A stretch of 64,000 nt of DNA. Origin: Seonamhaeicola sp. ML3 (GTDB lineage Bacteria; Bacteroidota; Bacteroidia; Flavobacteriales; Flavobacteriaceae). Location of the stretch: positions 3,348,001 through 3,412,000 of the forward strand of contig NZ_CP096884.1 in the NCBI RefSeq assembly GCF_023273855.1, given 5' to 3'. The notes under the pieces are model-generated. The model saw only the letters and a list, made by a program, of their open reading frames with translations, did not search any database and had not been told where the DNA came from. Positions 43,188 to 53,746 of this stretch are shown one piece after another. Both the position numbers and the translations under genes were made by a program. Each line of letters starts with the position of its first letter. The first letter of the stretch is position 1.

Positions 43188-43330
43188 TGTAAAGAAATTG
43201 TAACGATACAATCGTAACTAACTCATAGTTGCGATATATAGAAACAACTGGTCTTTATTTTATTAGGGATTGAAAATTAATGCCCAACCGTTTCGAAATA
43301 ACAAAGGAGGATTTTATTCCTCCTTTTTTT
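43188..43330 (+). ncRNA. Candidate small RNA in a gene-free spacer
   Basis: No gene lies on the plus strand here, yet the spacer carries both ends of a transcript. A TAnnTTTG box (TAATTTTG, 43177-43184) is followed about 20 bases later by a 10-bp hairpin (ATCGTAACTA / TAGTTGCGAT, loop ACTCA, 43211-43235, one G-U pair) and then by a GC-rich terminator with a T run (43303-43330). The RNA would be about 140 bases. I do not recognise a known RNA family. Confidence 0.5.
43303..43330 (+). terminator. Rho-independent terminator, plus-strand orientation
   Basis: Arms AAAGGAGG (43303-43310) and CCTCCTTT (43319-43326) with an 8-base loop, followed by TTTT on the plus strand. On the minus strand the T run is short, so it points right, toward no known gene, but could also serve the nitronate monooxygenase gene weakly. 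Confidence 0.7.
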
Positions 43331-43344
43331 GTGAGTGAAATTAA

Positions 43345-44286
43345 CTATAGTCCCTGTACTTCTTTTTTAGCAAGTTCAAACTCAATCATTATATCTTCTA
43401 CTATTTGAGCCACTGGTTTAATGTCGTTTATAAGTCCAGACACTTGACCAATTTCGAGTTCTCCATTTTCTAAATCACCCTCGAACATACCTTTTTTTGC
43501 TCTGGCACGTCCCAATAGCGCTTTTAGTTCCTCTACGGTAGTTCCCTTTTTGTATAATTCCTGTACCTGGTTAAAAAACGTATTTTTTATCAACCTTACT
43601 GGCGCAAGTTCCTTTAACGTAAGCTGGGTATCCCCTTCTTTAGCGTTTACTACAACTTGTTTGAATGCTTGGTGAGCAGAACTTTCAGTACTGGCCACAA
43701 ACCTACTTCCTATTTGCACACCATCGGCACCTAAAACCATAGTTGCCAACATGGCCCTTCCAGTTGCTATACCTCCTGCAGCTATTATTGGGATTTTAAT
43801 TTGCTCTTTGACCATAGGAATAAGAGACAAGGTTGTTGTTTCATCTCGCCCATTATGACCTCCGGCCTCAAAACCCTCAGCCACAATGGCATCAACTCCT
43901 GCTTCTTGAGCTTTTAATGCAAACTTTAAGCTACTCACTACATGTACAACAACTATACCCTGGTCTTGTAACCATGTTGTCCAAGTTTTAGGATTTCCTG
44001 CAGAGGTGAATACAATCTTCACATCTTCCTCTACTATGATATCCATAATGTCTTGGATATTGGGGTATAACATAGGCACGTTCACCCCAAAAGGTTTACC
44101 TGTCGCTTTTTTACATTTTTGAATATGTTCCCTGAGTACTTCTGGATACATGGACCCTGCCCCAAGTAAACCTAAGACCCCTGAATTACTGGCTGCCGAG
44201 GCTAGACGCCAACCACTATTCCAAACCATTCCGGCTTGGACAATAGGAAATTTAATATTGAAGAGTTTGGTTATTTTATTTGGCAT
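43345..44286 (-). CDS. Nitronate monooxygenase family flavoprotein
   Basis: FMN-dependent TIM-barrel enzyme of 313 residues (2-nitropropane dioxygenase/FabK-like group), which oxidises alkyl nitronates or reduces enoyl groups. It has FPIVQAGMVWNSGWRLAS, the catalytic-region EGFEAGGHNGRDETTT with its His, IIAAGGIATGRAM, and ADGVQIGSRFVASTES for FMN phosphate binding. The frame is open to 44409, but ATG 44286 starts at the barrel and the extra 41 residues look non-coding. Single-gene unit between mnmA and the small RNA candidate. Confidence 0.88.
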   Translation of the reverse strand: MPNKITKLFNIKFPIVQAGMVWNSGWRLASAASNSGVLGLLGAGSMYPEVLREHIQKCKKATGKPFGVNVPMLYPNIQDIMDIIVEEDVKIVFTSAGNPKTWTTWLQDQGIVVVHVVSSLKFALKAQEAGVDAIVAEGFEAGGHNGRDETTTLSLIPMVKEQIKIPIIAAGGIATGRAMLATMVLGADGVQIGSRFVASTESSAHQAFKQVVVNAKEGDTQLTLKELAPVRLIKNTFFNQVQELYKKGTTVEELKALLGRARAKKGMFEGDLENGELEIGQVSGLINDIKPVAQIVEDIMIEFELAKKEVQGL

Positions 44287-44446
44287 ATCTAAAAATAGAT
44301 ATTTTTGAAATGAAACACCTCTAAGTAGTAGATAAATATCAGTAAAGTTTGAATTACATTTTAGACAATATGAGACCCTGTACCTATAAAGAATTAGTTT
44401 AGCATACAATTTTAAAGTACCCGTAAGGTTTCAAAATTGAGTTTCT

Positions 44447-45634
44447 CTAAGAAATAACTCCAGAGCCTAAAAGTTCGTCATTGATGTACCAAGCGACAAA
44501 TTGCCCTTCTGTGATAGCAGACTGATAATCTTCAAATTCAACATACAAACCAGAATCTACTTTATGTAATGTTGCTTTTTCAAGCGGTTGTCTATATCTA
44601 ATCCTAGCTTCAACTTGTAAAGTAGCATCAACTTCTAAAGCCATATCTTCACGAATCCAATGCAATTCGTCATTAGATACAAATAGTGCTTTTTTTAACA
44701 ATCCAGGATGAGATTTACCTTGACCAGTGTAAATAACGTTTTCTTCAACGTCGGTATCAATAACAAACAAAGGTTCTGCGGTACCACCAACAGCCAATCC
44801 TTTGCGTTGACCTTTGGTGAAGTAATGAGCACCCTGATGTTTACCAACTACTTTACCCAAGTTCTGTTTGTATTCAATTTTTTTGGATAGAAATAGTAAC
44901 CTATCTTCTTCTGAAGTAAATTCTGGTTGTTCTTGATTAAATACATCTTGTTCCTTAGGAATCTCGACAATAATTCCCTCTTTAGGTTTTAGTTGTTGCT
45001 GTAAAAAATCGGGTAACTTCACTTTGCCTATAAAACAAAGGCCTTGAGAATCTTTTTTATCGGCTGTTATTAATCCAATTTTATTGGCAATATCCCTAAC
45101 CTCTGGCTTAGTCAATTCCCCAATGGGAAATAATGCTTTAGACAATTGCTCTTGAGATAACTGACACAGAAAATACGATTGGTCTTTATTATTGTCAACC
45201 CCAGCAAGTAATCGATACACCTCATTACCCTCTTTTTCAACTACACCTCTTCTACAATAATGACCTGTAGCGACATAGTCTGCACCAAGCTCTAATGCGA
45301 TATTCATAAATACATCAAACTTAATTTCCCTATTGCAGAGCACATCTGGGTTTGGGGTCCTTCCCTTCTCGTATTCGTTGAACATGTAATCTACTATACG
45401 TTCCTTGTATTGTTCGCTTAAATCTACTGTTTGAAAGGGAATACCGAGTTTTTCGGCAACTAGCATAGCATCGTTACTATCGTCTAGCCAAGGACACTCA
45501 TTTGAGATTGTAACAGAATCATCATGCCAGTTTTTCATGAATAAACCTATCACCTCATAGCCCTCTTGCTTAAGAAGATATGCAGCAACACTGGAATCTA
45601 CACCACCAGAAAGTCCGATAACCACCCTTTTCAT
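44447..45634 (-). CDS. mnmA: tRNA-specific 2-thiouridylase MnmA
   Basis: ATP-pyrophosphatase that puts sulfur on U34 of Lys, Glu and Gln tRNAs, 395 residues. The PP-loop SGGVDSS is at 9-15, NREIKFDVF and ATGHYCRR follow, and the two catalytic cysteines are those in NPDVLCN and GLCFIG. The sequence from KLPDFL on makes the C-terminal beta domains. There is a 20-residue insert around [13 protein letters not shown] that is longer than in E. coli. ATG 45634 fits the family start; a TAnnTTTG box stands at 45661-45668. Confidence 0.95.
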   Translation of the reverse strand: MKRVVIGLSGGVDSSVAAYLLKQEGYEVIGLFMKNWHDDSVTISNECPWLDDSNDAMLVAEKLGIPFQTVDLSEQYKERIVDYMFNEYEKGRTPNPDVLCNREIKFDVFMNIALELGADYVATGHYCRRGVVEKEGNEVYRLLAGVDNNKDQSYFLCQLSQEQLSKALFPIGELTKPEVRDIANKIGLITADKKDSQGLCFIGKVKLPDFLQQQLKPKEGIIVEIPKEQDVFNQEQPEFTSEEDRLLFLSKKIEYKQNLGKVVGKHQGAHYFTKGQRKGLAVGGTAEPLFVIDTDVEENVIYTGQGKSHPGLLKKALFVSNDELHWIREDMALEVDATLQVEARIRYRQPLEKATLHKVDSGLYVEFEDYQSAITEGQFVAWYINDELLGSGVIS

Positions 45635-45660
45635 ATACCTTGATACGTAATTTAAGAGTG

Positions 45661-45668
45661 CAAAGATA
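45661..45668 (-). promoter_or_regulatory. -7 promoter box of mnmA
   Basis: On the minus strand TATCTTTG matches TAnnTTTG and ends 26 bases before ATG 45634. A TTG at the normal spacing is missing. Confidence 0.45.
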
Positions 45669-45764
45669 AACAAAAACCAAACTTATATGAACAGTAAAAA
45701 CATCGATGAAATACACAAAAAAAGATATTTTGTTTAATTTTTACATTTTTTTATGAAACAAAAT

Positions 45765-45796
45765 TTGTTTTTTTGTTTAATCATATAGTATATTTG
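45765..45796 (+). promoter_or_regulatory. Consensus promoter of the fasciclin lipoprotein gene
   Basis: TTG at 45765-45767, 21 bases, then TATATTTG at 45789-45796: both elements of the Bacteroidota promoter at proper spacing. ATG 45827 is 30 bases downstream. The region is nearly all A and T. Confidence 0.7.
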
Positions 45797-45826
45797 TTAA
45801 ACAAAAATTTAAAAACACATTACACA

Positions 45827-47218
45827 ATGAAAACATTAACAGCCACAAAAAGATTATTAGTGCTATTTTTAGCTGCAACATTTGCATTCTCTTGCAGCAA
45901 TGATGATGATGGTCCAGCGCCATTTGTTCCAACAAACAATCTTGTTGAACTAGTTCAAGCGACTCCGCAACTGTCTAGTCTAGAAACAGCACTTTTGAAG
46001 TACCCGGACTTAATTAACACATTAAGCGGAAATGGAAATTTTACAGTTTTTGCACCTGATAATGATGCATTCGATGCATTATTGGTAGCAATAGGTCAAA
46101 ATAGTATTGACGATATCCCAGAAAATGTATTAAGAAACGTTTTGGAATATCATGTTTATGCAGGAGCCACACTAACATCTAATTTAGTTGGACCTGGTGA
46201 TTTACAGATGGTTAATGGTGAAACAGCAACTATTACTTCAGATAACACAGGCGTATTTATTGCTGGTGCTCAAATAATAGGAATAGATGCTTTAGGCACC
46301 AACGGTGTAGCACATATAATCAGTAGTGTTATGGTACCACCGTCTATAGCTCCAATAGTAGGTACCATAGTAGCACCTGCATACTTTAATAAAGACTTTA
46401 CAACGCTAATCGCAGCAGTTGAAAATGCCAACACAGATGTATTGTCTGTATTATTAGGTAACGGGCCAAGCGGAAATGGACTAACATTATTTGCACCAAC
46501 AAATGCTGCTTTCGAAGCTGCTGGTGTAACAGATGTTAATGGTGCCGATGCTGTTCTAACTTACCATGTTATAGATGGTACAGTAAACGAAGCTGATTTG
46601 CCATCAAGTAGTGGATCAGCGATTACTATCCCAACATTAGGAGGAAACTTTTTCCTAACTAATGCAGGAAATGGTGTTACGATAAACGGTTCTACTACAG
46701 TTACAGCAACTGATATTTCAGGTTCAAACGGTGTAGTACACGTTATTGATAGAGTATTATTACCACCTACACAAACCATAAATGAAATTGTAGCTGAATT
46801 TGCAGGAGGAAATCCAGGCGAATTTACATTATTAGCTACTGCTTTACAAAGAGCTGGGTTAGGTGGCACGTTTGGTACCGCAGGTCCTTTTACAGTATTT
46901 GCTCCAACTGACGCAGCATTCCTAGCAGCTGGTTTGGATGCAGACGCCATAAATAGTACAGATCCTGCTGCTGTAGCTGGAATTTTAACGCATCACGTAG
47001 TTAAAGCAAATGCTTATGTATTCTCAAGTGATTTGGTAACTGGAAATGTTGAAATGTTGAACGATCAAAACGTAGGTATCGATGTAAGCGCTCTAACAGT
47101 GCAAGATGCAGCAATGAGTAGCCCTGCTGCAGGTTTAATACCAAGTTTATTAAATGTACTTGCAACCAATGGTGTTGTACATGTTATAGATAAAGTGTTG
47201 CTTCCAGCAGCACCATAA
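45827..47218 (+). CDS. Triple fasciclin-domain lipoprotein
   Basis: Exported lipoprotein of 463 residues with lipobox FSCS followed by an Asp-rich linker (NDDDGP), which in Bacteroidota often directs the protein to the outer face. Three FAS1 domains follow, about residues 37-175, 180-310 and 315-463. Each has an FTVFAPDNDAFDALL-type H1 motif and an NGVVHVIDRVLLPP-type H2 ending. FAS1 domains mediate adhesion to surfaces or matrix. It has its own promoter and is followed by a decayed FAS1 fragment. Confidence 0.93.
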   Translation: MKTLTATKRLLVLFLAATFAFSCSNDDDGPAPFVPTNNLVELVQATPQLSSLETALLKYPDLINTLSGNGNFTVFAPDNDAFDALLVAIGQNSIDDIPENVLRNVLEYHVYAGATLTSNLVGPGDLQMVNGETATITSDNTGVFIAGAQIIGIDALGTNGVAHIISSVMVPPSIAPIVGTIVAPAYFNKDFTTLIAAVENANTDVLSVLLGNGPSGNGLTLFAPTNAAFEAAGVTDVNGADAVLTYHVIDGTVNEADLPSSSGSAITIPTLGGNFFLTNAGNGVTINGSTTVTATDISGSNGVVHVIDRVLLPPTQTINEIVAEFAGGNPGEFTLLATALQRAGLGGTFGTAGPFTVFAPTDAAFLAAGLDADAINSTDPAAVAGILTHHVVKANAYVFSSDLVTGNVEMLNDQNVGIDVSALTVQDAAMSSPAAGLIPSLLNVLATNGVVHVIDKVLLPAAP

Positions 47219-47294
47219 TTTAGCTTGTTTGGTTTTGGCAGCTAAAACGAATTTAAATCTAAAATAAGATTAGAAAAAACTATAAGGTAGAGTT

Positions 47295-47432
47295 ATGACA
47301 GCAAGCACTAAAGGTGGTCCAACCTTAGCGAATGTAATCTATAGAGTGAGTTACAAAATTGCTGTTAATGTGCAAATCTCTAATGGTGTAATACGTACAT
47401 TCAACAAGGTTGTGCTACCACCTCTGCATTAA
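47295..47432 (+). pseudogene. Remnant of a fasciclin (FAS1) domain
   Basis: A 45-codon frame ends with NGVIRTFNKVVLPPLH, which lines up with NGVVHVIDKVLLPAAP at the end of the fasciclin gene 77 bases upstream. Only the C-terminal piece of one FAS1 domain remains and no signal peptide precedes it. It is most simply the leftover of a deleted duplicate or a shortened fourth domain. Similarity is seen by eye only. Confidence 0.55.
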
Positions 47433-47542
47433 GATTTTACTTGGTCAGTTTGATTTATTTAGTTGGTTAGTTTGTTAGTAGACAATTGTTAGGATTAAGG
47501 TTTTAAATATCTATCTCTCGATTTAAAATTGTCTATGAAAGA

Positions 47543-47568
47543 GGGCTTCCTTTAATTAGGAAGCCTTT
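47543..47568. terminator. Bidirectional terminator at the end of the YwqK-like gene
   Basis: Arms GGCTTCCT and AGGAAGCC with loop TTAATT (47543-47564) and TTTT after. It closes the fasciclin region on the plus strand and overlaps the stop codon of the minus-strand gene at 47552. Confidence 0.75.
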
Positions 47569-48262
47569 TCTTTTTGTATTTTGATTTAGGTGTAAAATCT
47601 TTTTCATTAATCAACACACCGTTTTCATAGTACTTCCACACGCCGTGTTTTTTTCCATTTTTATAGCGCCCTTCTGCGATTAAAACCCCTTTAGGATTGT
47701 AATATTTTGATACGCCATGCAACTCACCGTTTTCATAAAAAAAATGTTTAAGAACTACGTTCTTAATAGAGTACCATTTGGCTTCTCCTTCTAACTTACC
47801 TAACTGATAAAAAGAAGATTCAGCAAGCTGTCCGTTTTTGTAAAAAACCAATCGTTTACCATGCAATTGCCCTTGATTGTCATAATGCTCAACAGTCATT
47901 AATTTATCAGAATTATTATGATAATACTTCCACTTACCCACATACTTTTTACCGTCCATTTTCCCTTCACTGATTACTTTTCCATTAGAAGAAAAAAACT
48001 TGACTTCAGCAAAATTACTATGTGCATCAAATACCTTCGATGCTGTTAAAACAGCTTTACCTTTAATGTTTTTATAAAATTGGAACGTACCAATTTCCTT
48101 GCCGTGATTAAACTGCCCTTTGTAACGAAGCACTTTTGTGCCTTCAAAATTCTTTTTCCAAACCCCATGACGTTTTCCGTTGTCATCAAACTGATTGATG
48201 GATTGAGAATAAGAAAGGGAAACAAAAGAAATAACCAGTATTAAAATTTTTAAAATTTTCAT
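47552..48262 (-). CDS. MORN-type repeat protein (YwqK family), secreted
   Basis: A 236-residue protein with a signal peptide ending near SYSQ, followed by about eight MORN_2-like repeats of 20-25 residues, each built like GKRHGVWKKNFEGTKVLRYKGQF or NGKKHGVWKYYENGVL. Databases often call these YwqK-family antitoxins, but the secreted location and the absence of a toxin partner do not support that. Likely an envelope protein of unknown function. It lies downstream of yidC with a 231-base spacer. Confidence 0.85.
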   Translation of the reverse strand: MKILKILILVISFVSLSYSQSINQFDDNGKRHGVWKKNFEGTKVLRYKGQFNHGKEIGTFQFYKNIKGKAVLTASKVFDAHSNFAEVKFFSSNGKVISEGKMDGKKYVGKWKYYHNNSDKLMTVEHYDNQGQLHGKRLVFYKNGQLAESSFYQLGKLEGEAKWYSIKNVVLKHFFYENGELHGVSKYYNPKGVLIAEGRYKNGKKHGVWKYYENGVLINEKDFTPKSKYKKKRLPN

Positions 48263-48300
48263 TTTGATATCTTTTATTTTGAATGGTTTTTTAGGTCTGC

Positions 48301-48325
48301 ACTTCGACTGTGCTCAGTATGACAT
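48301..48325. repeat. Dispersed intergenic repeat unit
   Basis: ACTTCGACTGTGCTCAG followed by TATGACA. It shares the CTTCGACTnnGCTCAG and TGACA wording with the unit at 48453. Confidence 0.55.
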
Positions 48326-48372
48326 ATTGGAATTACATTAAAGTAACGAAAAACACAATTTGAAATTGTATT

Positions 48373-48423
48373 ACAAAAAAGCTGCCAAAATTAATGAGTG
48401 TTTGTCATCTCTTTTGGCAGCTT
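48373..48423 (-). terminator. Rho-independent terminator of yidC
   Basis: Read on the minus strand, 12-bp perfect arms (AAGCTGCCAAAA / TTTTGGCAGCTT, 48379-48423, 21-base loop) are followed by TTTTTTG. It lies about 70 bases after the yidC stop. Confidence 0.8.
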
Positions 48424-48452
48424 AGTATTTTCTATTATGAGAACCTTAAACA

Positions 48453-48490
48453 ACCCTTCGACTCCGCTCAGGGTGACAACACAGGTTGAC
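48453..48490. repeat. Dispersed intergenic repeat unit
   Basis: ACCCTTCGACTCCGCTCAGG continues as GTGACAACAC and GGTTGACA. The ACCCT/AGGGT ends pair as a small hairpin. Same family as 48301. Confidence 0.6.
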
Positions 48491-48493
48491 AAA

Positions 48494-50389
48494 CTATCGT
48501 TTTCTTTTTTGTTGCGCTTGCTTTTGTTTTTCTGCTTGCTCCATCATTTCCTGCATTCTCGCCTGAAATTTATTTTGCTTTTTAGGCTTCTTCTTATTTT
48601 CTTGAATCTGAGCATGGATTTTGTCTTCATCAAGTATGTAGTTCTTAATAACAAGAATAATACCTATACTAATCAAGTTTGAAATGAAGTAGTACAAACT
48701 CAATCCGGAGGCGTAGTTATTAAAGAAAAACAACATCATTATTGGTGAGAAATACATCATATATTTCATCATTTTCCCCATATCTGGCATACCCTCCTGC
48801 TGTGGTGCTGCCTGTACATTTTGCCCTGTTGTTAAACGCATATAGAAGAAAATAGCAATAGATGCTAATAAAGGGAACAAACTTACATGGTCTCCATAAA
48901 ATGGAATATTAAATGGAAGGTTAGCTACCGTATCATAAGACGATAAATCTTCTGCCCAAAGGAAACTTTCCTGTCTTAAATCGAACGCCGAAGGGAAAAA
49001 CTGGAACAAGGCATAAAACACAGGCAACTGGATTAATGCTGGCAAACACCCCGATAACGGACTCGCCCCTGCCTTAGTCTGTAAGGCCATGGTTTCTTGC
49101 TGTGCCTTCATTTTATTGTCTTTGTGCTTCTCTCTAATAGCATCTAATTCAGGTTTTAAAATTTTCATCTTAGCCTGAGACAAGAATTGCTTGTACTGTA
49201 CAAAAGACAGACATATTTTTACCAAAATGGTCATGACTACAATAGCAATACCATAAGGCATAAGGCCTCCTAAGAAACCAAACAATGGCATGAAAACATA
49301 ACGGTTAATCCAACCGAAAATCCCCCAGCCTAAAGGCACAATTTCATCTAGGTTTCTATTATAGGCGTTAAGCGTTTTAAATTCACTTGGCCCATAATAC
49401 CAATTCATGTTATAGTTTAATTCGCCACCTTTTAATTCTAATGGGATTTTAGAAACAAATTTTTTGGTATACACCGTATCAACAACATCATCTTCTACCA
49501 GATTCTTTGAAGCTACATTTACCGTTTTAAAGGCACTATCGGTTAACAGAATAGATGAAAAGAAATGCTGTTTGTAGGCAATCCAAGTAACATCGTTAAC
49601 CGCTTCCTCGTCATCTCTTTGCCCTAAATAACTATCTTTTCCATCTTCATGTTCATAAAGAAGTTCTGTATAACGGTTTTCGTAAGAAATACTCTTGGCG
49701 TGTCTGTATCCTGTATGCTCCCAATTTAAATCGATGGCTTGAGACCCATTAATCACGTTACTCAATCCTTGAGAACGAATGGTGAAATCCATCATGTAAT
49801 CACCATCCTTAATATCGTATCTGTACTCTAAATACTGATTATCAGACACCTTTAATTTCATGGAAACAACAGTAGTATTACCATTCTTTGTAACCGATGG
49901 TATAAAAGGTAAGTCTCTGGTATTTAAAATGCGGTTATCGGTGGTTCCAAAATTTATATTGAAAGCCGCATTGTTATCCTTAATCAAATATATCGGATCA
50001 TCTCTAAAGTCAACAAATGCCTTCAATCTAACTTCTGAAAGTGCTCCACCTTTGTTATTAAATTTTAATGCTAACAAATCACTTTCCACAACGGTTTCAC
50101 CCTCAGAACCATTAATTGCTGAATAAGCAAATGCGCCTAGCTTGTTGTTCAATGCTATTTGCTGAAGCGAATCTACATTAGATCCAACTGGATAATCGGC
50201 AGCTATAGTTAATTTTGAGTTTTGAGCCTCTTCTGTTTTTTTCTGAGCCTCTACCTGTTCTTGCTTTGCTTTTTCCTGAGCTTCGAGCTCTTCTGGCGTG
50301 GGTTGATTTTGCCAGAACATGTAAACCATTATGGCGGCAATGAGAACAAACCCTATTATCGAGTTAATATCTAACTTTTTTTCTTCCAT
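48494..50389 (-). CDS. yidC: Membrane protein insertase YidC
   Basis: Inserts and folds inner-membrane proteins, alone or with SecYEG. The 631-residue length is normal for Bacteroidota. It has an N-terminal membrane helix (about 9-25), a charged linker, a large periplasmic beta domain (about 60-340), and the C-terminal five-helix core with FKTLNAYNRNLDEIVPLGWG and SPLSGCLPALIQLPVFYALFQF. The cytosolic tail is strongly basic (KKKPKKQNKFQARMQ), which in this phylum helps ribosome binding. pyrG lies immediately upstream on the same strand, a usual flavobacterial arrangement. Confidence 0.96.
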   Translation of the reverse strand: MEEKKLDINSIIGFVLIAAIMVYMFWQNQPTPEELEAQEKAKQEQVEAQKKTEEAQNSKLTIAADYPVGSNVDSLQQIALNNKLGAFAYSAINGSEGETVVESDLLALKFNNKGGALSEVRLKAFVDFRDDPIYLIKDNNAAFNINFGTTDNRILNTRDLPFIPSVTKNGNTTVVSMKLKVSDNQYLEYRYDIKDGDYMMDFTIRSQGLSNVINGSQAIDLNWEHTGYRHAKSISYENRYTELLYEHEDGKDSYLGQRDDEEAVNDVTWIAYKQHFFSSILLTDSAFKTVNVASKNLVEDDVVDTVYTKKFVSKIPLELKGGELNYNMNWYYGPSEFKTLNAYNRNLDEIVPLGWGIFGWINRYVFMPLFGFLGGLMPYGIAIVVMTILVKICLSFVQYKQFLSQAKMKILKPELDAIREKHKDNKMKAQQETMALQTKAGASPLSGCLPALIQLPVFYALFQFFPSAFDLRQESFLWAEDLSSYDTVANLPFNIPFYGDHVSLFPLLASIAIFFYMRLTTGQNVQAAPQQEGMPDMGKMMKYMMYFSPIMMLFFFNNYASGLSLYYFISNLISIGIILVIKNYILDEDKIHAQIQENKKKPKKQNKFQARMQEMMEQAEKQKQAQQKRKR

Positions 50390-50403
50390 CTATTATAACT
50401 TTT

Positions 50404-50435
50404 AGACCTGCCAGATTTAACAACCGGGCAGGTCT
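50404..50435. repeat. AGACCTGCC inverted repeat between pyrG and yidC
   Basis: Arms AGACCTGCC (50404-50412) and GGCAGGTCT (50427-50435) with a 14-base AT-rich loop. It is a second kind of intergenic hairpin, GC-richer than its surroundings, and has no T run on the minus strand. Confidence 0.6.
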
Positions 50436-50475
50436 CTTCAAATATTTTTAGTCTAAAGCAAAAAACTTTCCAATT

Positions 50476-52427
<1,952 letters not shown>

Positions 52428-52970
52428 ATGAATCATCAATCAGAAAACAGTAAAAAGCTTAACGCGTTTTTTAATGAAGAGTACACTTCGCTTAAAACAT
52501 ACGTTAGCTCCAATCTTAAAGCTAGCATTAATAGAGATGCCGAAGACATTATACAAGATGTTGCTTTAAAATTATTTGCTGGTGCCGATAGATATTCACC
52601 CATAAACAATGTTGCTGGTTTTGTATACCGTGCCATAAAAAACAAGGTGATTGATGTGATGAGAACATCAAAAAAACATCGGGTTGATTATGACTCTCAA
52701 AATGAGAACAAGCTCATAGAATTTGCTTCGCTAGTTTATGAATCTGCAGATAACAGCTATTCAGAACAAATGAAAGAAGCACTTAAAAAGGCGATAATTA
52801 GCTTAAAGCCAGATTATAGAAATATTATCATAGCCATAGATTTTGAAGGCTACACTTATAAAGAAATAGAAGCAGAAACGGGTATTCCAGTGGGCACATT
52901 AATGTCTAGACGCCACAGGGCCATTTCTCAACTATATAAAAGGTTAAAAACTGAAAAAACGAATTATTAA
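52428..52970 (+). CDS. ECF-type RNA polymerase sigma factor (second)
   Basis: Sigma-70 family protein of 180 residues with regions 2 and 4. Region 2 has RDAEDIIQDVALKLFAGADRY and FVYRAIKNKVIDVMR; region 4 has LKPDYRNIIIAIDFEGYTYKEIEAETGIPVGTLMSRRHRA, a helix-turn-helix for the -35 element. It is followed by a small membrane protein and a small soluble protein, so it probably leads a three-gene operon. No ordinary anti-sigma gene is present. Confidence 0.9.
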   Translation: MNHQSENSKKLNAFFNEEYTSLKTYVSSNLKASINRDAEDIIQDVALKLFAGADRYSPINNVAGFVYRAIKNKVIDVMRTSKKHRVDYDSQNENKLIEFASLVYESADNSYSEQMKEALKKAIISLKPDYRNIIIAIDFEGYTYKEIEAETGIPVGTLMSRRHRAISQLYKRLKTEKTNY

Positions 52971-52987
52971 TTAAAAAAAATACGACC

Positions 52988-53383
52988 ATGTCTAATTACT
53001 TTAAACACAAATTCAGAGGAAAATCTCCAGGAGAGATTATAGGAATGATCATTTTTGGAGCCATTTTCATAACCGGGCTAGCCATATTATTTGGTTACAT
53101 TATTATGTGGCTATGGAATTGGTTGATGCCCATGATTTTTGGTTTGCCCACCCTAACCTTTTGGCAAGCGGCAGGAGTATTTATTCTTTCCAAAATTTTA
53201 TTAGGAGGCTGTAATTTTGGGAACGATAGCTCCAAGAAGAGATCAAAATCCAAAAACGATAAAGCCTGTAAAGCCGAGTTTTCTAAATGGAAATACTACG
53301 ACGATTTCTGGAAAGAAGAAGGCAACAAAGCATACGAAGCCTATATAGAACGTTTAACCACCAAAGAAGCAGATCATGATTAG
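52988..53383 (+). CDS. Small membrane protein, sigma-factor neighbour
   Basis: A 131-residue protein with two hydrophobic segments (about 16-42 and 56-76) separated by WNWLMPMIFGLPTLTF. The N-terminus and the C-terminal 55 residues are hydrophilic, the latter with many Lys and aromatic residues. It starts 18 bases after the sigma gene and overlaps the next gene by 8 bases. It could hold or sense for the sigma factor, but it lacks known anti-sigma motifs. I do not recognise a named family. Confidence 0.7.
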   Translation: MSNYFKHKFRGKSPGEIIGMIIFGAIFITGLAILFGYIIMWLWNWLMPMIFGLPTLTFWQAAGVFILSKILLGGCNFGNDSSKKRSKSKNDKACKAEFSKWKYYDDFWKEEGNKAYEAYIERLTTKEADHD

Positions 53384-53627
53384 TCCATTTTACCAAAGCC
53401 GAAAACGCGGCGAAAGAATTCATATTCTTAAAACCAACATTACCTCAAAACCCGCTGTAAACACCTTAAAGTTACTTTTTAATGCACACCCAGATATTGT
53501 GAGATGGTCTATAGACCTCGAAGATATTGATAAGGTACTACGCATTGAAACCAATTCTAATTTACAGCAAGAAGACATCATTGAACAAGTTACTGCAAGA
53601 GGTTTTTATTGTGAGGAGTTGGAGTAA
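53376..53627 (+). CDS. Small HMA-like fold hypothetical protein
   Basis: An 83-residue soluble protein. From HILKTNITSKPAVNTLKLLF through RWSIDLEDIDKVLRIET to EDIIEQVTARGFYCEEL, the order beta-alpha-beta-beta-alpha-beta matches the ferredoxin-like heavy-metal-associated (HMA) fold. The metal-binding CxxC is missing, so it probably does not carry copper. Third gene of the sigma operon, overlapping the second by 8 bases. Confidence 0.6.
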   Translation: MISPFYQSRKRGERIHILKTNITSKPAVNTLKLLFNAHPDIVRWSIDLEDIDKVLRIETNSNLQQEDIIEQVTARGFYCEELE

Positions 53628-53634
53628 ACAACAC

Positions 53635-53665
53635 TTGCATTTGTAAAAAATTTCTTCTATATTCG
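53635..53665 (+). promoter_or_regulatory. Probable promoter of the methyltransferase-like gene
   Basis: TTG at 53635-53637, 20 bases, then TATATTCG at 53658-53665. The last third differs from TTTG by one base. ATG 53747 is 81 bases further. Confidence 0.4.
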
Positions 53666-53746
53666 CTTGGTTCGTCGAATAACCTTTACTTGATTTATTT
53701 AGTTTTCATAACAAAGTATTTTACTGAATTTAAATTAATTACAAAC

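Noticed and set aside
43281-43403. 41-codon plus-strand frame starting MPNRFEITKED in the small-RNA region
   Set aside because: It spans the terminator hairpin and runs antisense into the nitronate monooxygenase gene; the codons look like hairpin and shadow sequence.
47552-48262. A toxin-antitoxin system suggested by the family label YwqK antitoxin
   Set aside because: The protein has a signal peptide and only MORN-type repeats; no toxin gene lies beside it.
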